Source: Pithys albifrons albifrons (taxonomy: Eukaryota > Chordata > Aves > Passeriformes > Thamnophilidae). Taken from it: DNA of 64,000 bases. Under the pieces are notes generated by a model. That model did no database searches and was not told the DNA's origin. It saw only the letters and a list, made by a program, of their open reading frames with translations. Position 1 is the first letter of the stretch. Each line of letters begins with the position of its first letter. A program made the position numbers and the translations under genes. This document shows positions 15,101 through 23,110 of the stretch, in pieces. The stretch lies in NCBI RefSeq assembly GCF_047495875.1, contig NC_092470.1, positions 21,691,185-21,755,184 of the forward strand, read 5' to 3'.

Positions 15101-15992
15101 GGAAGGGATAGATGCACAAACCGCACGTGTGGGAAGCACGAACAGGGTGAAATCTGCCTAAAAACAAGACCCTGCGCTCCGCGCTGAGCACCACACCATC
15201 GCCAGGCTGCTCCCATCGCGGGGCCGGGGGGAGTTATCCCTCAGACGCCGGCAAACCACGGGGGGCACACGGGGCGTGGGAAACAGCGAAGCCGCGTTGG
15301 CTGAGCCGCAGCACGGCTGGGGCTGCCCCACGGAAGCCTCGGGGTCCACGCCGGGCCGAGGGTCGAGCCGCGACTCGCGAGGGGCGCGAGGCTCTGCAGC
15401 GCCAAGAGCGGCCGCCGGGGGGCGGCCCTCGCCGCAGCCCCGCGCTAATTACCGGCAGTTAATTAGCCAAGAGCTGGGGGCTCATGGAAGAGTGTGGAGG
15501 TACTCCGGCCAAACCCCCACAAGGAACCCAGCCGCTGCCCTGGCACTCCAGCCCCGGGGAGCATTGCCCCTCCCCAGCACAGACCGGCCTCATCCTCACC
15601 CCCCGCCCCAGTCACGCGTGGGGCGGATCCCGGCGCCAGGAGCCCCGGAGATGCGAGGCCTGGACCACCGCGGGGCATCCCCCCTTCCTCTCCGCGGGGT
15701 CCCCCGTATCGCCCACCTGCTTCTCCAGGGAGTCCTTGGCCGAGAGGGGGGGCTTGGGAGAGGGTGCGCGGTCGCAGACGCAGCCCTCGAGAAGGTAGAG
15801 CCCCGAGGGTCGCGAGCTGGAGTCGGTCTCGAAGTAGAAGAGCATGTTCTGGAGCAGGGCGAACCACTTGGTGTGCCATTTCGTGTTGTCGGCGCTCCGC
15901 TTGCTCAGGTACCCGCGCCGGGCCCCGTCCTTCTTCGCCAGCAGCCCCAGGTGGGCGACGTGCCCGTCATTGAGCCGCATCCCCTTCTGCAT
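32..15992 (-). CDS. RASGRF1: RASGRF1, N-terminal part (8 coding exons, 3' part outside window)
   Basis: Ras/Rac guanine-nucleotide exchange factor of neurons, activated by calcium-calmodulin and acting at the plasma membrane and synapse. The coding exons on the minus strand are 15992-15717, 7390-7284, 6392-6245, 2942-2850, 1793-1540, 1248-1169, 781-588 and 141-32. All have AG/GT borders and compatible phases and join to 420 residues plus two bases. The order is a PH domain (about 22-129), a coiled coil (about 145-180), an IQ motif from residue 209 with core [12 protein letters not shown], and the DH domain from about 243 to the end. Start [11 protein letters not shown] and the PH and linker text fit RASGRF1 rather than RASGRF2, which begins MQKSVRYNEG. 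The second PH, REM and CDC25 domains must lie left of position 1. Introns carry several CR1 fragments. Identity is from recalled family sequence, not a search. Confidence 0.96.
142..587 (-). other. RASGRF1 intron 7
   Basis: Intron with no open frame that resembles a known exon, and no repeat recognised. Confidence 0.85.
588..781 (-). CDS. RASGRF1: RASGRF1 coding exon 7 (DH domain)
   Basis: Encodes [16 protein letters not shown] through FLTYPMFQ, including the [15 protein letters not shown] tract of the DH domain. The acceptor is CTCACAG and the donor CAG/GTGACT. The exon has 194 bases, two of which complete the alanine codon begun in exon 6. Confidence 0.95.
782..1168 (-). other. RASGRF1 intron 6
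   Basis: Short intron. A GGAGGAGGAAGAGGAGG purine run close to the donor side is the only visible simple-sequence feature. Confidence 0.85.
1169..1248 (-). CDS. RASGRF1: RASGRF1 coding exon 6 (DH domain)
   Basis: Encodes [18 protein letters not shown] through WPTLVL of the DH core, with one split base at each end. The acceptor is CTCTTTCAG and the donor GG/GTGAGT. Confidence 0.94.
1540..1793 (-). CDS. RASGRF1: RASGRF1 coding exon 5 (IQ motif and start of DH domain)
   Basis: Begins [15 protein letters not shown], the calmodulin-binding IQ motif, and runs into the DH domain, ending at the split codon after DDVSSIFLN. The exon is 254 bases with a CCCTCAG acceptor and an ACAG/GTGAGC donor. The two leftover bases join exon 6 to give the serine of the NSETIMF tract. 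Confidence 0.95.
1794..2849 (-). other. RASGRF1 intron 4
   Basis: Contains a CR1 3'-end fragment at about 1950-2150. I see nothing else that can be supported. Confidence 0.85.
1950..2150 (+). mobile_element. CR1 LINE 3'-end fragment
   Basis: Text such as TTGCCCAGAGAAGCTGTGG, followed by a tract resembling CCTGGAAG...CCAAGGCCAGGGTGGACAGG and GGCTTGGAGCCACCTGG, is the 3' region of avian CR1 elements in sense orientation. It is a heavily 5'-truncated copy with no reverse transcriptase. Confidence 0.8.
2850..2942 (-). CDS. RASGRF1: RASGRF1 coding exon 4 (linker before IQ)
   Basis: A 93-base phase-0 exon encoding [12 protein letters not shown] through [11 protein letters not shown], an acidic then basic linker. 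Borders are CCCACAG acceptor and AAG/GTGTGT donor. The segment is close to the human RASGRF1 linker as I recall it. Confidence 0.94.
3090..3260 (-). mobile_element. CR1 LINE 3'-end fragment, antisense
   Basis: Starts with the reverse complement of the CR1 tail (CACAGAATCACAGAATCCAT) followed by AAGTTGGAAAAG and continues into diverged CR1 3' text. It is older looking than its neighbours. Confidence 0.7.
5350..5895 (+). mobile_element. CR1 LINE 3' fragment (longest sense copy in window)
   Basis: Begins around the CAGGTGAGACCTCACCTGCAG tract typical of the CR1 ORF2 end. It passes through CTGGAGCGAGTCCAGACGAGG-like and TTGGACAAGGGCCTGGAG-like text and ends with AGGTCCAGTCCACCCCAAACC. About 550 bases are present with no intact reading frame. 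Confidence 0.8.
6245..6392 (-). CDS. RASGRF1: RASGRF1 coding exon 3 (coiled coil)
   Basis: Starts with the last base of the split serine codon and encodes [16 protein letters not shown] through [10 protein letters not shown]. The charged heptad-like text is the coiled-coil segment between PH and IQ. The acceptor is TGCTGCAG and the donor GAG/GTGAAG. Confidence 0.95.
6393..7283 (-). other. RASGRF1 intron 2
   Basis: Unique sequence between the PH and coiled-coil exons. No exon or repeat is recognised. Confidence 0.85.
7284..7390 (-). CDS. RASGRF1: RASGRF1 coding exon 2 (PH domain second half)
   Basis: Encodes [12 protein letters not shown] through [10 protein letters not shown], the last strands and C-terminal helix of the first PH domain. 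The acceptor is a C-rich CCCCCCAG. The donor is AG/GTATGT and splits a serine codon, leaving two bases on this exon. Confidence 0.95.
7733..8073 (+). repeat. Four tandem copies of a CR1 3' tail
   Basis: Four units of about 73-96 bases each begin TGCCTGCATCCAT-like, pass through TGGTTGGACT..ATCTTAGAGGTCTT-like text, and end in short ATGATTCCATGATT-type iterations. The last two motifs are the CR1 3' terminus. Unit starts are near 7733, 7814, 7887 and 7977. The arrangement indicates tandem duplication of a CR1 tail after insertion in RASGRF1 intron 1. Confidence 0.65.
8090..8330. promoter_or_regulatory. Candidate intronic regulatory patch with a MEF2-type site
   Basis: A GC-rich, CpG-containing patch in RASGRF1 intron 1 directly after a CR1 tail repeat. 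It contains CTATTTTTAG at 8216-8225, a perfect match to the MEF2 consensus. Enhancer activity is inferred, not shown. Confidence 0.25.
12505..12645 (+). mobile_element. CR1 LINE 3'-end fragment
   Basis: Reads GAGTTCAAAAGCCGTGGAGA, then GTGGCACTTGGAGACCTGGTTAGTGG-like text and ends AGTGATTCTGTGATTCC, the standard CR1 3' terminus with its 8-base tail unit. It lies in RASGRF1 intron 1. Confidence 0.8.
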
Positions 15993-16480
15993 CCTGCCGG
16001 CACCGCGCTCACATGGCCCCCGCCGCGGGCGGGGCCGCGCCGTGCCGCCCCTGCCGCCCCCGCAGACCCCGCAGACCCCGCGGCCCCCGCAGCATCAGCG
16101 GCCCCCGCTGCCCCCGGGGAGCTGCGGGCCGATCATCCCGCGGCCTGGCCCCGCTGAGTGCCGGCTGTGCCGGTGAGAGCCGCGTCCCGAACCCGCCGCG
16201 CGGAGCCGCGGACGGGCGGGGCGACTGACGGCGGCGGCACCGGCGACCGGCAGCGCCGGTCGGAGCCGCGCCGAGCCGAGCGGAGCAGCGGCCCTGCTTC
16301 CCTGCCTGCTTCCCTGCCTGCTTCCCTGCTCCTGCCCTGCCTCCCGCGCTGCCGCCGGCTGCGGGGGTGGTCGCGCCGCGTTGCGCTCGCCGGGGCCGCC
16401 CCCGGGCCGCGGGATGCCGGGGCCGCCGCCAGCACCGTCACCGTCAGCACCGTCACCGTCAGCACCGCCACCACTCCGCT
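15230..16480. promoter_or_regulatory. CpG island over RASGRF1 first exon and presumed promoter
   Basis: Dense CG dinucleotides and GC-rich text flank and include the RASGRF1 start codon. Upstream of the ATG (above 15992 for this minus-strand gene) the sequence is almost pure G/C, with simple repeats at 16290-16330 (TTCCCTGCCTGC three times) and 16430-16475 (CACCGTCACCGTCAG). No TATA box is visible, which fits a CpG-island promoter. The exact transcription start cannot be read from sequence. Confidence 0.7.
15717..15992 (-). CDS. RASGRF1: RASGRF1 coding exon 1 (start codon, PH domain first half)
   Basis: The ATG is complementary to 15990-15992 and the exon encodes 92 residues in phase 0, ending [10 protein letters not shown] before a CAG/GTGGGC donor. 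It carries the N-terminal residues and the first half of the PH domain, including the tract [14 protein letters not shown]. The exon lies in a CpG island and is followed by an 8.3-kb intron. Confidence 0.95.
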
Positions 16481-19400
16481 CCGCACCGCAAGGGATCCCC
16501 GGGCCGAGAGAGAACCCCGGGCACGCAGGACAACCGGGCATGCAGGCTGCCCGGACCGAGAGGGGCGCCCAGGCACGCGGCACCCCGGGCCAGCACGGAA
16601 TCCCATCCACAGCCGGAGCACCGGGCCGAGAGAGGCGCTCCGGGCACAGCCGCAGTCCTGGCCCAAGAGGAACGCCCAGAGCAGATGAGACCCCAGGGCA
16701 CAACCAGAGTCCCGGGCTGAGAGGGAACCCCAGACACAGACACAGTCTCGAGCTAAGAGGGACCCTCAGAGACACAGGATCCCCAGACCAAGAGGGACCC
16801 CCAGGCACATGGCACCCCCCAGGAACAGCTGGAGCCCTAAGCCAGGAGGGACCCCAGACCAGACAGGAGACCTGGGGACACTGGATCCAGGACAAAAGAG
16901 ACCCTTTGGCCAGAAAAGACCTTGGGACAAGTGGCAGCACCAGACGGAGCAGACAGACCATTTATTTCTGTTTGTCTCACACTTGATCTTTCTCCTCCAT
17001 CCTGGCCTTGTGTGCTCTGCTGAGCAGGGTAAAACTGGGAAAAACGGGCACTGGCTGCAGCTGGAGCCTGTGCAGGGAAGGGAGTGCCCTGGCGCTCCCC
17101 ATATCCCGGGGGGCCCCCTGCAGCCAGGGGCTCTGGGTCAGCCCGACGCCACTGTGATGGGCACGTGTGACACCTGCAGTGCCTGCGAGGTGGCACGTGA
17201 GCCCTGCGACAGAGGAGCCGGTCCTGACCTGAGCCCCAAGCGTGACAGAGCCCCCACAGACAGGGAGGGCAGCAGGACAACCCTGGGCATCAGCTTTATT
17301 TCTGCTGAAAATGCTGGCAGAGCTCCCAGGAACCCAGTGAGGTCATGGGTTGCCATGGGAACAGGAACAACGGGCTGGAATTGGGAAGGGTGATGGCCTG
17401 GGTACTGCTAGGACACACACCCGTTAGTACCTCAAGGGACACAGCACAAGGCCTGTCGGGTGCCAGAGAGGGGCAGAGCAGGAACAGGACCACCCGCTGC
17501 CATGGCCCCCCATACCCCTTGCCCTCCAGCTCCTGTCCTCAGCTGAGTGTGCCCGCTGTGCCCAGCTGCAGATGGGTTTGTAGCTCCAGAGCTTTCCCAC
17601 CAGCACAACCAGCTTCCCTCTGTGGCCAGGACTCTCCCTTTGTCCCATTTGTCCAGCCTTATCTGTGAGGTCCCACGCCCCGTTTCATTGCTGCAGCCTC
17701 CACTTGGGGTGAAAGATAGATGGGTCCCAGCATGGTGCAGAAGGTGCTCTCTGTGCCCAACCTGTTGTGTATGAAACAGTGCAGTGGCACGAGGAGAGAC
17801 CCTTTGTGGAAGGCTGCAGAATCCTGGATGAAATAATAGCTAGGAAGACAGCACTGCCAATAATTCCTGTACTGGGTGGCAGCCGCCTGATGCCCTGGGA
17901 GCCGCCAAGCCCTCTGGATGGCCGTAGGGCTGTGCCTGGAGATGCAGTGTGCCAGGGGATGTGGTGTACCTGTGGATACTGTGTGCCCAGGGACATCCCC
18001 GGTGTTTCCAGGGACATTCCCAGTGTGCCCCCTGCCCAGGGGGTCCTGTTGTCCTGAGGACAGCAGCACTCATGGCACCAGGGACAGGGTGTGATGGAAT
18101 TGGTGCCAGACACGGCAACTGGACTTTGCTTCCCAATAGTTTTGGTTCAGCTCAGACTCCCTTTGGAAGATACTGAGAGTGATGGAAATATCACTGACAG
18201 CTTTCAAGGCTCAAGCAAACATGGAAAGATTGATTTTTGGAGCAAAAGGAGGTATGTTTCCTGCCTGTGGCATTACATCGATCACTGGGGAGGTGTTTGC
18301 AGTGTGAGGGACCCTCCTGCTCCAGCAGCAGAGGGAATCAGTCCTCTTGCCTCCAAGAACCAGGAGGGCCAGCCTTGGCATGCTGGCCACAGCACACAGA
18401 GTTTGTCCAGAGAAAAGGTTTGCAGGGTTTCTGAGTACTTTAATTGCTGTGATTTCTTTGCTCTTCATTTAAGTGTTTAACAAACATGGAAGTGGTTCCC
18501 GTGGGCATCTGTCCTGTGCACAGCCTGAGCAGGTCTGCAGGCAGCAGGAGCCGGGACTGCAGCAGCACCTGAGAGCACAGGGCTGCTGGCATGGGAGAGC
18601 CAGGTGGCCACGAAGGACTTTGCTCAGGACAGTGGGACGCTGTGGGGGACACATCAGCAGTGGAGGTTCCAGGAGCAGGAGAGTCACCATCAGAGTCCTC
18701 TGAATACACAGTGATGGTGCCTGGGGGACCAGTGCAGAGCACCCACTGAGTCAGCAGGAAGGCAGGGAAGGAGTGGGGGGCATGGCACCCAAGGTGTGTT
18801 AGGGGCTCAGGGGGTGTCTGACCCACTGGTGTGGCACAGGACCTCAGCACAGGATGGGTCTCTCAGTGCTCTCACACAAAGTGCTCTCCCATCTTGGGGC
18901 CAAAACAAAATCTGGTGGTGCAGCTGGGACAGGGTGCGGAGCACCCACTGGGTTTGGTGGCTGTATCCTCACTGTGCCAGACAGGGCAAGTGCCACCAGC
19001 ACCCACCACCACCATGAATGTTCCTTTCCATCCCTTGAGTCCTACTGGAGCTGACCACACCAGATGCCAACCATGTCCAGTGCTGGAAGGGCACAGGGAT
19101 ATATAACTGGGGTCTCCTCACCAGCACGAGGAGCCTGCAAGCTCTTTAGGCCCATCTGTCACTTCACTCCAAATCGGCCAGCAGGGGCCAGGAAGGGGCT
19201 GGCTGTGCCCAACCCCTGGGGCCGTGGGAGCCACGCTGCAGAAATGGCCTCTTTGTTGACATTTTTTAACTGGAAAGCTCCAGGACTGTGAACATGTGAT
19301 GCAAAATTGTTTCAGCAGCCCTTTAAACTGCTAAGCTATTCCCTGGGAATCTCAGCGCCAGGGATGACAGCATGGTAATTTGTGCCAGCATCTCTCTCTT

Positions 19401-21420
19401 GCTCCTGAGCCCACAGAGAGGGCTCTGGCACTGCTCCTGGCTTCTGGCTGAGGGGCTGTCTTCCTCACCTGAGAGATGGAGGGCACACAGACTTTTCTGA
19501 GGTCACACAGATTTTTCTGAGGTCACCCACGCCATCCATGTCAGAGCACGGAGAGGCCTCAAATCTTCTCATCCCTGCTGGGTGTTACCTGTGGCTGTGT
19601 CAGTAAATGGGCATGAACACGGGCAACAAGGGCGGGCCCCAGAGCTGTCCCAGACTCATGGCAGAGGAACCAAAGCCCTTCCCTGGAACCCAACAGGGAG
19701 AAAGTGCTGAAGTTGGGCAGCCACGGCTGGATTCTGCATTACAGTGGGATTTGCTCTAACAGATTCCCATCAGTCACAGGAAAGTGATGGATTTATTTTT
19801 AAACAGATTAAGCACCTGCTGCTGACAGAGCACATCTCGGCACCGGCCGGGCAGTGCCCGCCGGGCAGAGGCAGCGCCTGAGCTTGGCTGGCTCACACAT
19901 ACACTTTAACATCACTTGAAGCCAAATGTGAGTGTCCTGTCAGGGCTCAGTGGCATCGGGACCCTGGCCCCACTGGCACTGTCGTGGATGTAGCTGCCAG
20001 GCACTGAGGGATGTTTTCCTGTCCATTATAGAAACAAATAAAACAAAACATTTGCTAATTCAGGGAGATTCTTCTGGATAAGGCACATTAATCAGCTGTG
20101 ATTCATTCTTCTGCTCTCTCTGGGACAGAGGCAGGTTGGGGATTAGAGAGGTGAGTGGAACGCTGTGGCCACGTGAATTGGCACTGCCAAAGACTCAGCT
20201 GCCTGGGTCCAGTGGCAGCCACAGGGTGCAGCACTTGAGGCAGCAGAGGATCAGTCACAGGCTCGTTCAGGTGTTCTAATGATCCCAGAATTAGCCAGGA
20301 AGCACTTTGGAGTTGGTTTCTTTAATTCCCATTCCCAGGCATGGGCCCTCTCCAACACCCCCTTGCAGCTCGAAGGGAGATGGAGTGTTTTTCCCATGTT
20401 ACTGCTGGATCCATCGCTCACTAAAAGTAAAGCTGACTTTTCTGCAGCGAGTGAAAACCGGTGATAAAAATCCCCATGAATACTTCATCAGGCTGCCTGC
20501 TTTCCCATGGATTTTCTGTCACCAGGGGAGCGCTTCCAGCAGATGCTGGTGCCTGGAAACCAGGACTGGGGGGAACCCAAATCAATCACATCTGAAAGAG
20601 GGAATTTTCTACTAAATCCTACTGCTCCCAGTGGCGTTATCCTTGCAGGAGCTCTGGTAGCAGCTGTAGGGAGGATTTTTACCCCAGGGCAGAGAGCAAG
20701 GGGTCAGGGACCAGGGCTGGGACAGCCCAGCACCTTCCTGTTCCTGGTTGGAGAAGCACATGCAGGAGACACAGGGCAAGGACAAAGCAGCAAGAGGATG
20801 AAAATTCAGCACAGGAGATCCAGCTCCAAAGGCACAGGAAACTGCTGGAGCTGCAGGACTGGGGGCTTTGCAGACCATTGGCCAAGAGGGTTTGGAGAGG
20901 TGACCCCATCGCTGGTGTCAGCACCTTCTCCCCTACCCGGTGTAATGCACTTTGAGGTCCCAGCTCAGGGGAGCTACTGGTCCCTGCCCCTTACCAGCCT
21001 CATGTCCCAGAGTTTGCTGGCTCACGGCATCACTGGGGCACCCGGCATGCAGGGAAGAGGTTTTCCCCTAAAATAAGGCCTGAAGATTGACATCCTCATT
21101 GCCTCGTGTCTGCCTGAACAGACACTGAATCATCCTGCAAGCTGGTATTTAAAATAGCTGAATTCCTCCTTTTAGCAAGAGTATTGCTCAGCCTGAAGAG
21201 GAGGAGGAGGCTGAAGTGGACCTACTCCCTGCCTCACTGTGTGCAAGCAGGTGCCAAAGGAGTTTCAAGAGTCCCGAGGGCTCTGCAGTGCTGGGGTGAG
21301 CACGCACCGGGCGGCTTTGCTGCATGGCTGACACAAAGCATCACTCCCAGAACAGGCAGCTGCTCCCCATCCTCTGCTGTCATCCTCCCGGATACTCCAG
21401 CTCAGAGGAGTCACTGGTGC
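16481..21420. other. Intergenic, no supportable gene
   Basis: Upstream of RASGRF1. No frame resembles a known protein. Minus-strand AATAAA signals occur near 16967-16973 and 17297-17302 (written TTTATT on the plus strand) without an identifiable gene. The stretch 19720-20130 is more AT-rich and non-repetitive, for example GATAAGGCACATTAATCAGC near 20075, and could be conserved noncoding DNA, which cannot be confirmed here. Confidence 0.5.
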
Positions 21421-21423
21421 CAT

Positions 21424-22422
21424 GCCCTTGGCAGAGTGGCAGTGGCAGCAGAGTGCCGGTGGCAGAGTGCTGGTGGCAGAGTGCTGGTGGCACCAGTGTA
21501 CCAGTGCCAGAGTGCCGGTGGCAGAGTGCTGGTGCCAGAGTGCCGGTGGCAGAGTGCTGGTGGCACCAGTGTGCCGGTGGCAGAGTGCCGGTGGCAGAGT
21601 GCTGGTGGCAGTGGTGTGCCAGTGCCAGAGTGCCGGTGGCAGAGTGCTGGTGGCAGAGTGCTGGTGGCACCAGTGTGCCAGTGCCAGAGTGCCGGTGGCA
21701 GAGTGCTGGTGCCAGAGTGCCGGTGGCACCAGTGTGCCGGTGGCAGAGTGCCGGTGGCAGAGTGCTGGTGGCAGTGGTGTGCCAGTGCCAGAGTGCCGGT
21801 GGCAGAGTGCCGGTGGCAGCAGTGTGCCAGTGCCAGAGTGCCGGTGGCAGTGTGCCGGTGGCAGTGGTGTGCCAGTGCCAGAGTGCCGGTGCCAGAGTGC
21901 CGGTGGCAGTGGTGTGCCAGTGCCAGAGTGCCGGTGGCAGTGTGCCGGTGGCAGTGGTGTGCCAGTGCCAGAGTGCCGGTGCCAGAGTGCCGGTGGCAGT
22001 GGTGTGCCAGTGCCAGAGTGCCGGTGGCAGAGTGCCGGTGGCAGTGTGCCGGTGGCAGTGGTGTGCCAGTGCCAGAGTGCTGGTGCCAGAGTGCCGGTGG
22101 CAGTGGTGTGCCAGTGCCAGAGTGCCGGTGGCAGAGTGCCAGTGCCAGAGTGCCGGTGGCAGTGGTGTGCCAGTGCCAGAGTGCCAGTGCCAGAGTGCCG
22201 GTGCCAGAGTGCCGGTGGCAGCAGTGTGCCGGTGCCAGAGTGCCGGTGGCAGAGTGCCAGTGCCAGAGTGCCGGTGCCAGAGTGCCGGTGGCAGCAGCGT
22301 GCCAGTGGCAGAGTGCCGGTGGCAGCGGTGTGCCGGTGCCAGAGTGCCGGTGGCAGAGTGCCGGTGGCAGCGGTGTGCCGGTGCCAGAGTGCCGGTGGCA
22401 GAGTGCCGGTGGCAGCGGTGTG
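21424..22422 (+). repeat. 12-bp minisatellite, about 1 kb
   Basis: Nearly uninterrupted iteration of GTGCCGGTGGCA and GTGCCAGTGCCA variants, interspersed with GTGCTGGTGGCA. Because the unit is a multiple of three and lacks stops, several frames stay open over 380-500 codons. The predicted Val-Pro-Glu-Cys-Arg-Trp and Ala-Gly-Gly-Arg strings are artefacts of the repeat. Mixed longer modules of 24-84 bases (ending in GTGGTGTGCCAGTGCC) indicate higher-order duplication. Confidence 0.95.
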
Positions 22423-22871
22423 CCGAGCCCTGCTGCAGGGACAGGTACAGCTCGTCCTGCCTGACCTAGTTAGAACCAGCAGCAGGAAGACGCAGCTCTG
22501 GGAGAGCAGAGCCTGCTCAAATCAAACAGCACCAGAAGCGTCTTTCCCTCCCTGCTGCTCTCCCTGGGACCCATCCCCGGCCCCCACAGGAGTCCCAGTT
22601 TATCTTCCACTGTGCCGTCCGCATGCAGCAGAATTCCATGGGTCTGTCCCATGCCCCTTCCTGCTGTCAGGGATCCCTTCCAAGACAGAGGCACAGGAAG
22701 CCAGACCTACTTTCCACCAGCAGGCCAGATCCTCCCCCAGTTTTGGCCTCGCTCCTCACACACACAGGGCTGCATTAGCTCCTGTCAGATGCAGCATCCG
22801 GAGTGGTTACAGTTTGCCATTCCCCACTGAGGGAAGCTTCCCAGTGCACCCTGCTATTAGCCAGCTTTGTT

Positions 22872-23110
22872 TCATGGAATCACAGAGTGATTTGCGTTGG
22901 AAGGGACCTTAAAGTTCCACCCCCTGCCATGGCAGGAACACCTTCCACTAGACCATGTTGCTCCAAGCCCCATCCAACCTGGCCTTGAGCAATTTCAGGG
23001 ATGGGGCTGCCACAGCTTCTCTGGCCAGCCTGTGCCGGGGCCTGCCCACCCTCACAGGGAAGAATTTCTTTCTCATATCTAACCTAAACTGACCTGTTTC
23101 CAGGTCCCTG
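22872..23110 (-). mobile_element. CR1 LINE 3'-end fragment, antisense
   Basis: Reverse complement of the CR1 3' end: GGAATCACAGAGTGATTTGC, then TTGGAAGGGACCTTAAAG, then the CAGGGATGGGGCTGCCACAG and CCTCACAGGGAAGAATTTC landmarks. Confidence 0.85.

Larger units (their letters stand above)
7391..15716 (-). other. RASGRF1 intron 1
   Basis: An 8.3-kb first intron. It holds a tandemly repeated CR1 tail (7733-8073), a CpG-containing patch with a MEF2-type motif (8090-8330), a CR1 fragment (12505-12645), and the inner shoulder of the promoter CpG island (from about 15230). The remaining sequence shows no supportable exon. Confidence 0.85.

Noticed and set aside
15276..16961. Long GC-rich open frames over the RASGRF1 CpG island (293 codons plus, 288 codons minus)
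   Set aside because: Stops are rare in GC-rich DNA. The plus frame is antisense to RASGRF1 exon 1, and the minus frame has no recognisable domain.
17767..18057. Plus-strand 96-codon frame with a plausible start, YETVQWHEERPFVEGCRIL
   Set aside because: The first 35 residues look protein-like, but the rest is a low-complexity repeat of GTGTGCCAGGGGAT-type text, and no splice partner or family was recognised.
18440..18850. Minus-strand 136-codon frame with TVYSEDSDGDSPAPGTS text and a possible acceptor
   Set aside because: The acidic tract and CCCCCAG acceptor looked exon-like, but no second exon, start context or family match could be found. Kept only as a weak lead.
21184..22912. Plus-strand open frames of 426, 381 and 496 codons
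   Set aside because: They run through the 12-bp minisatellite. Several frames are open for the same trivial reason, and the product is a low-complexity repeat with no start context or family match.
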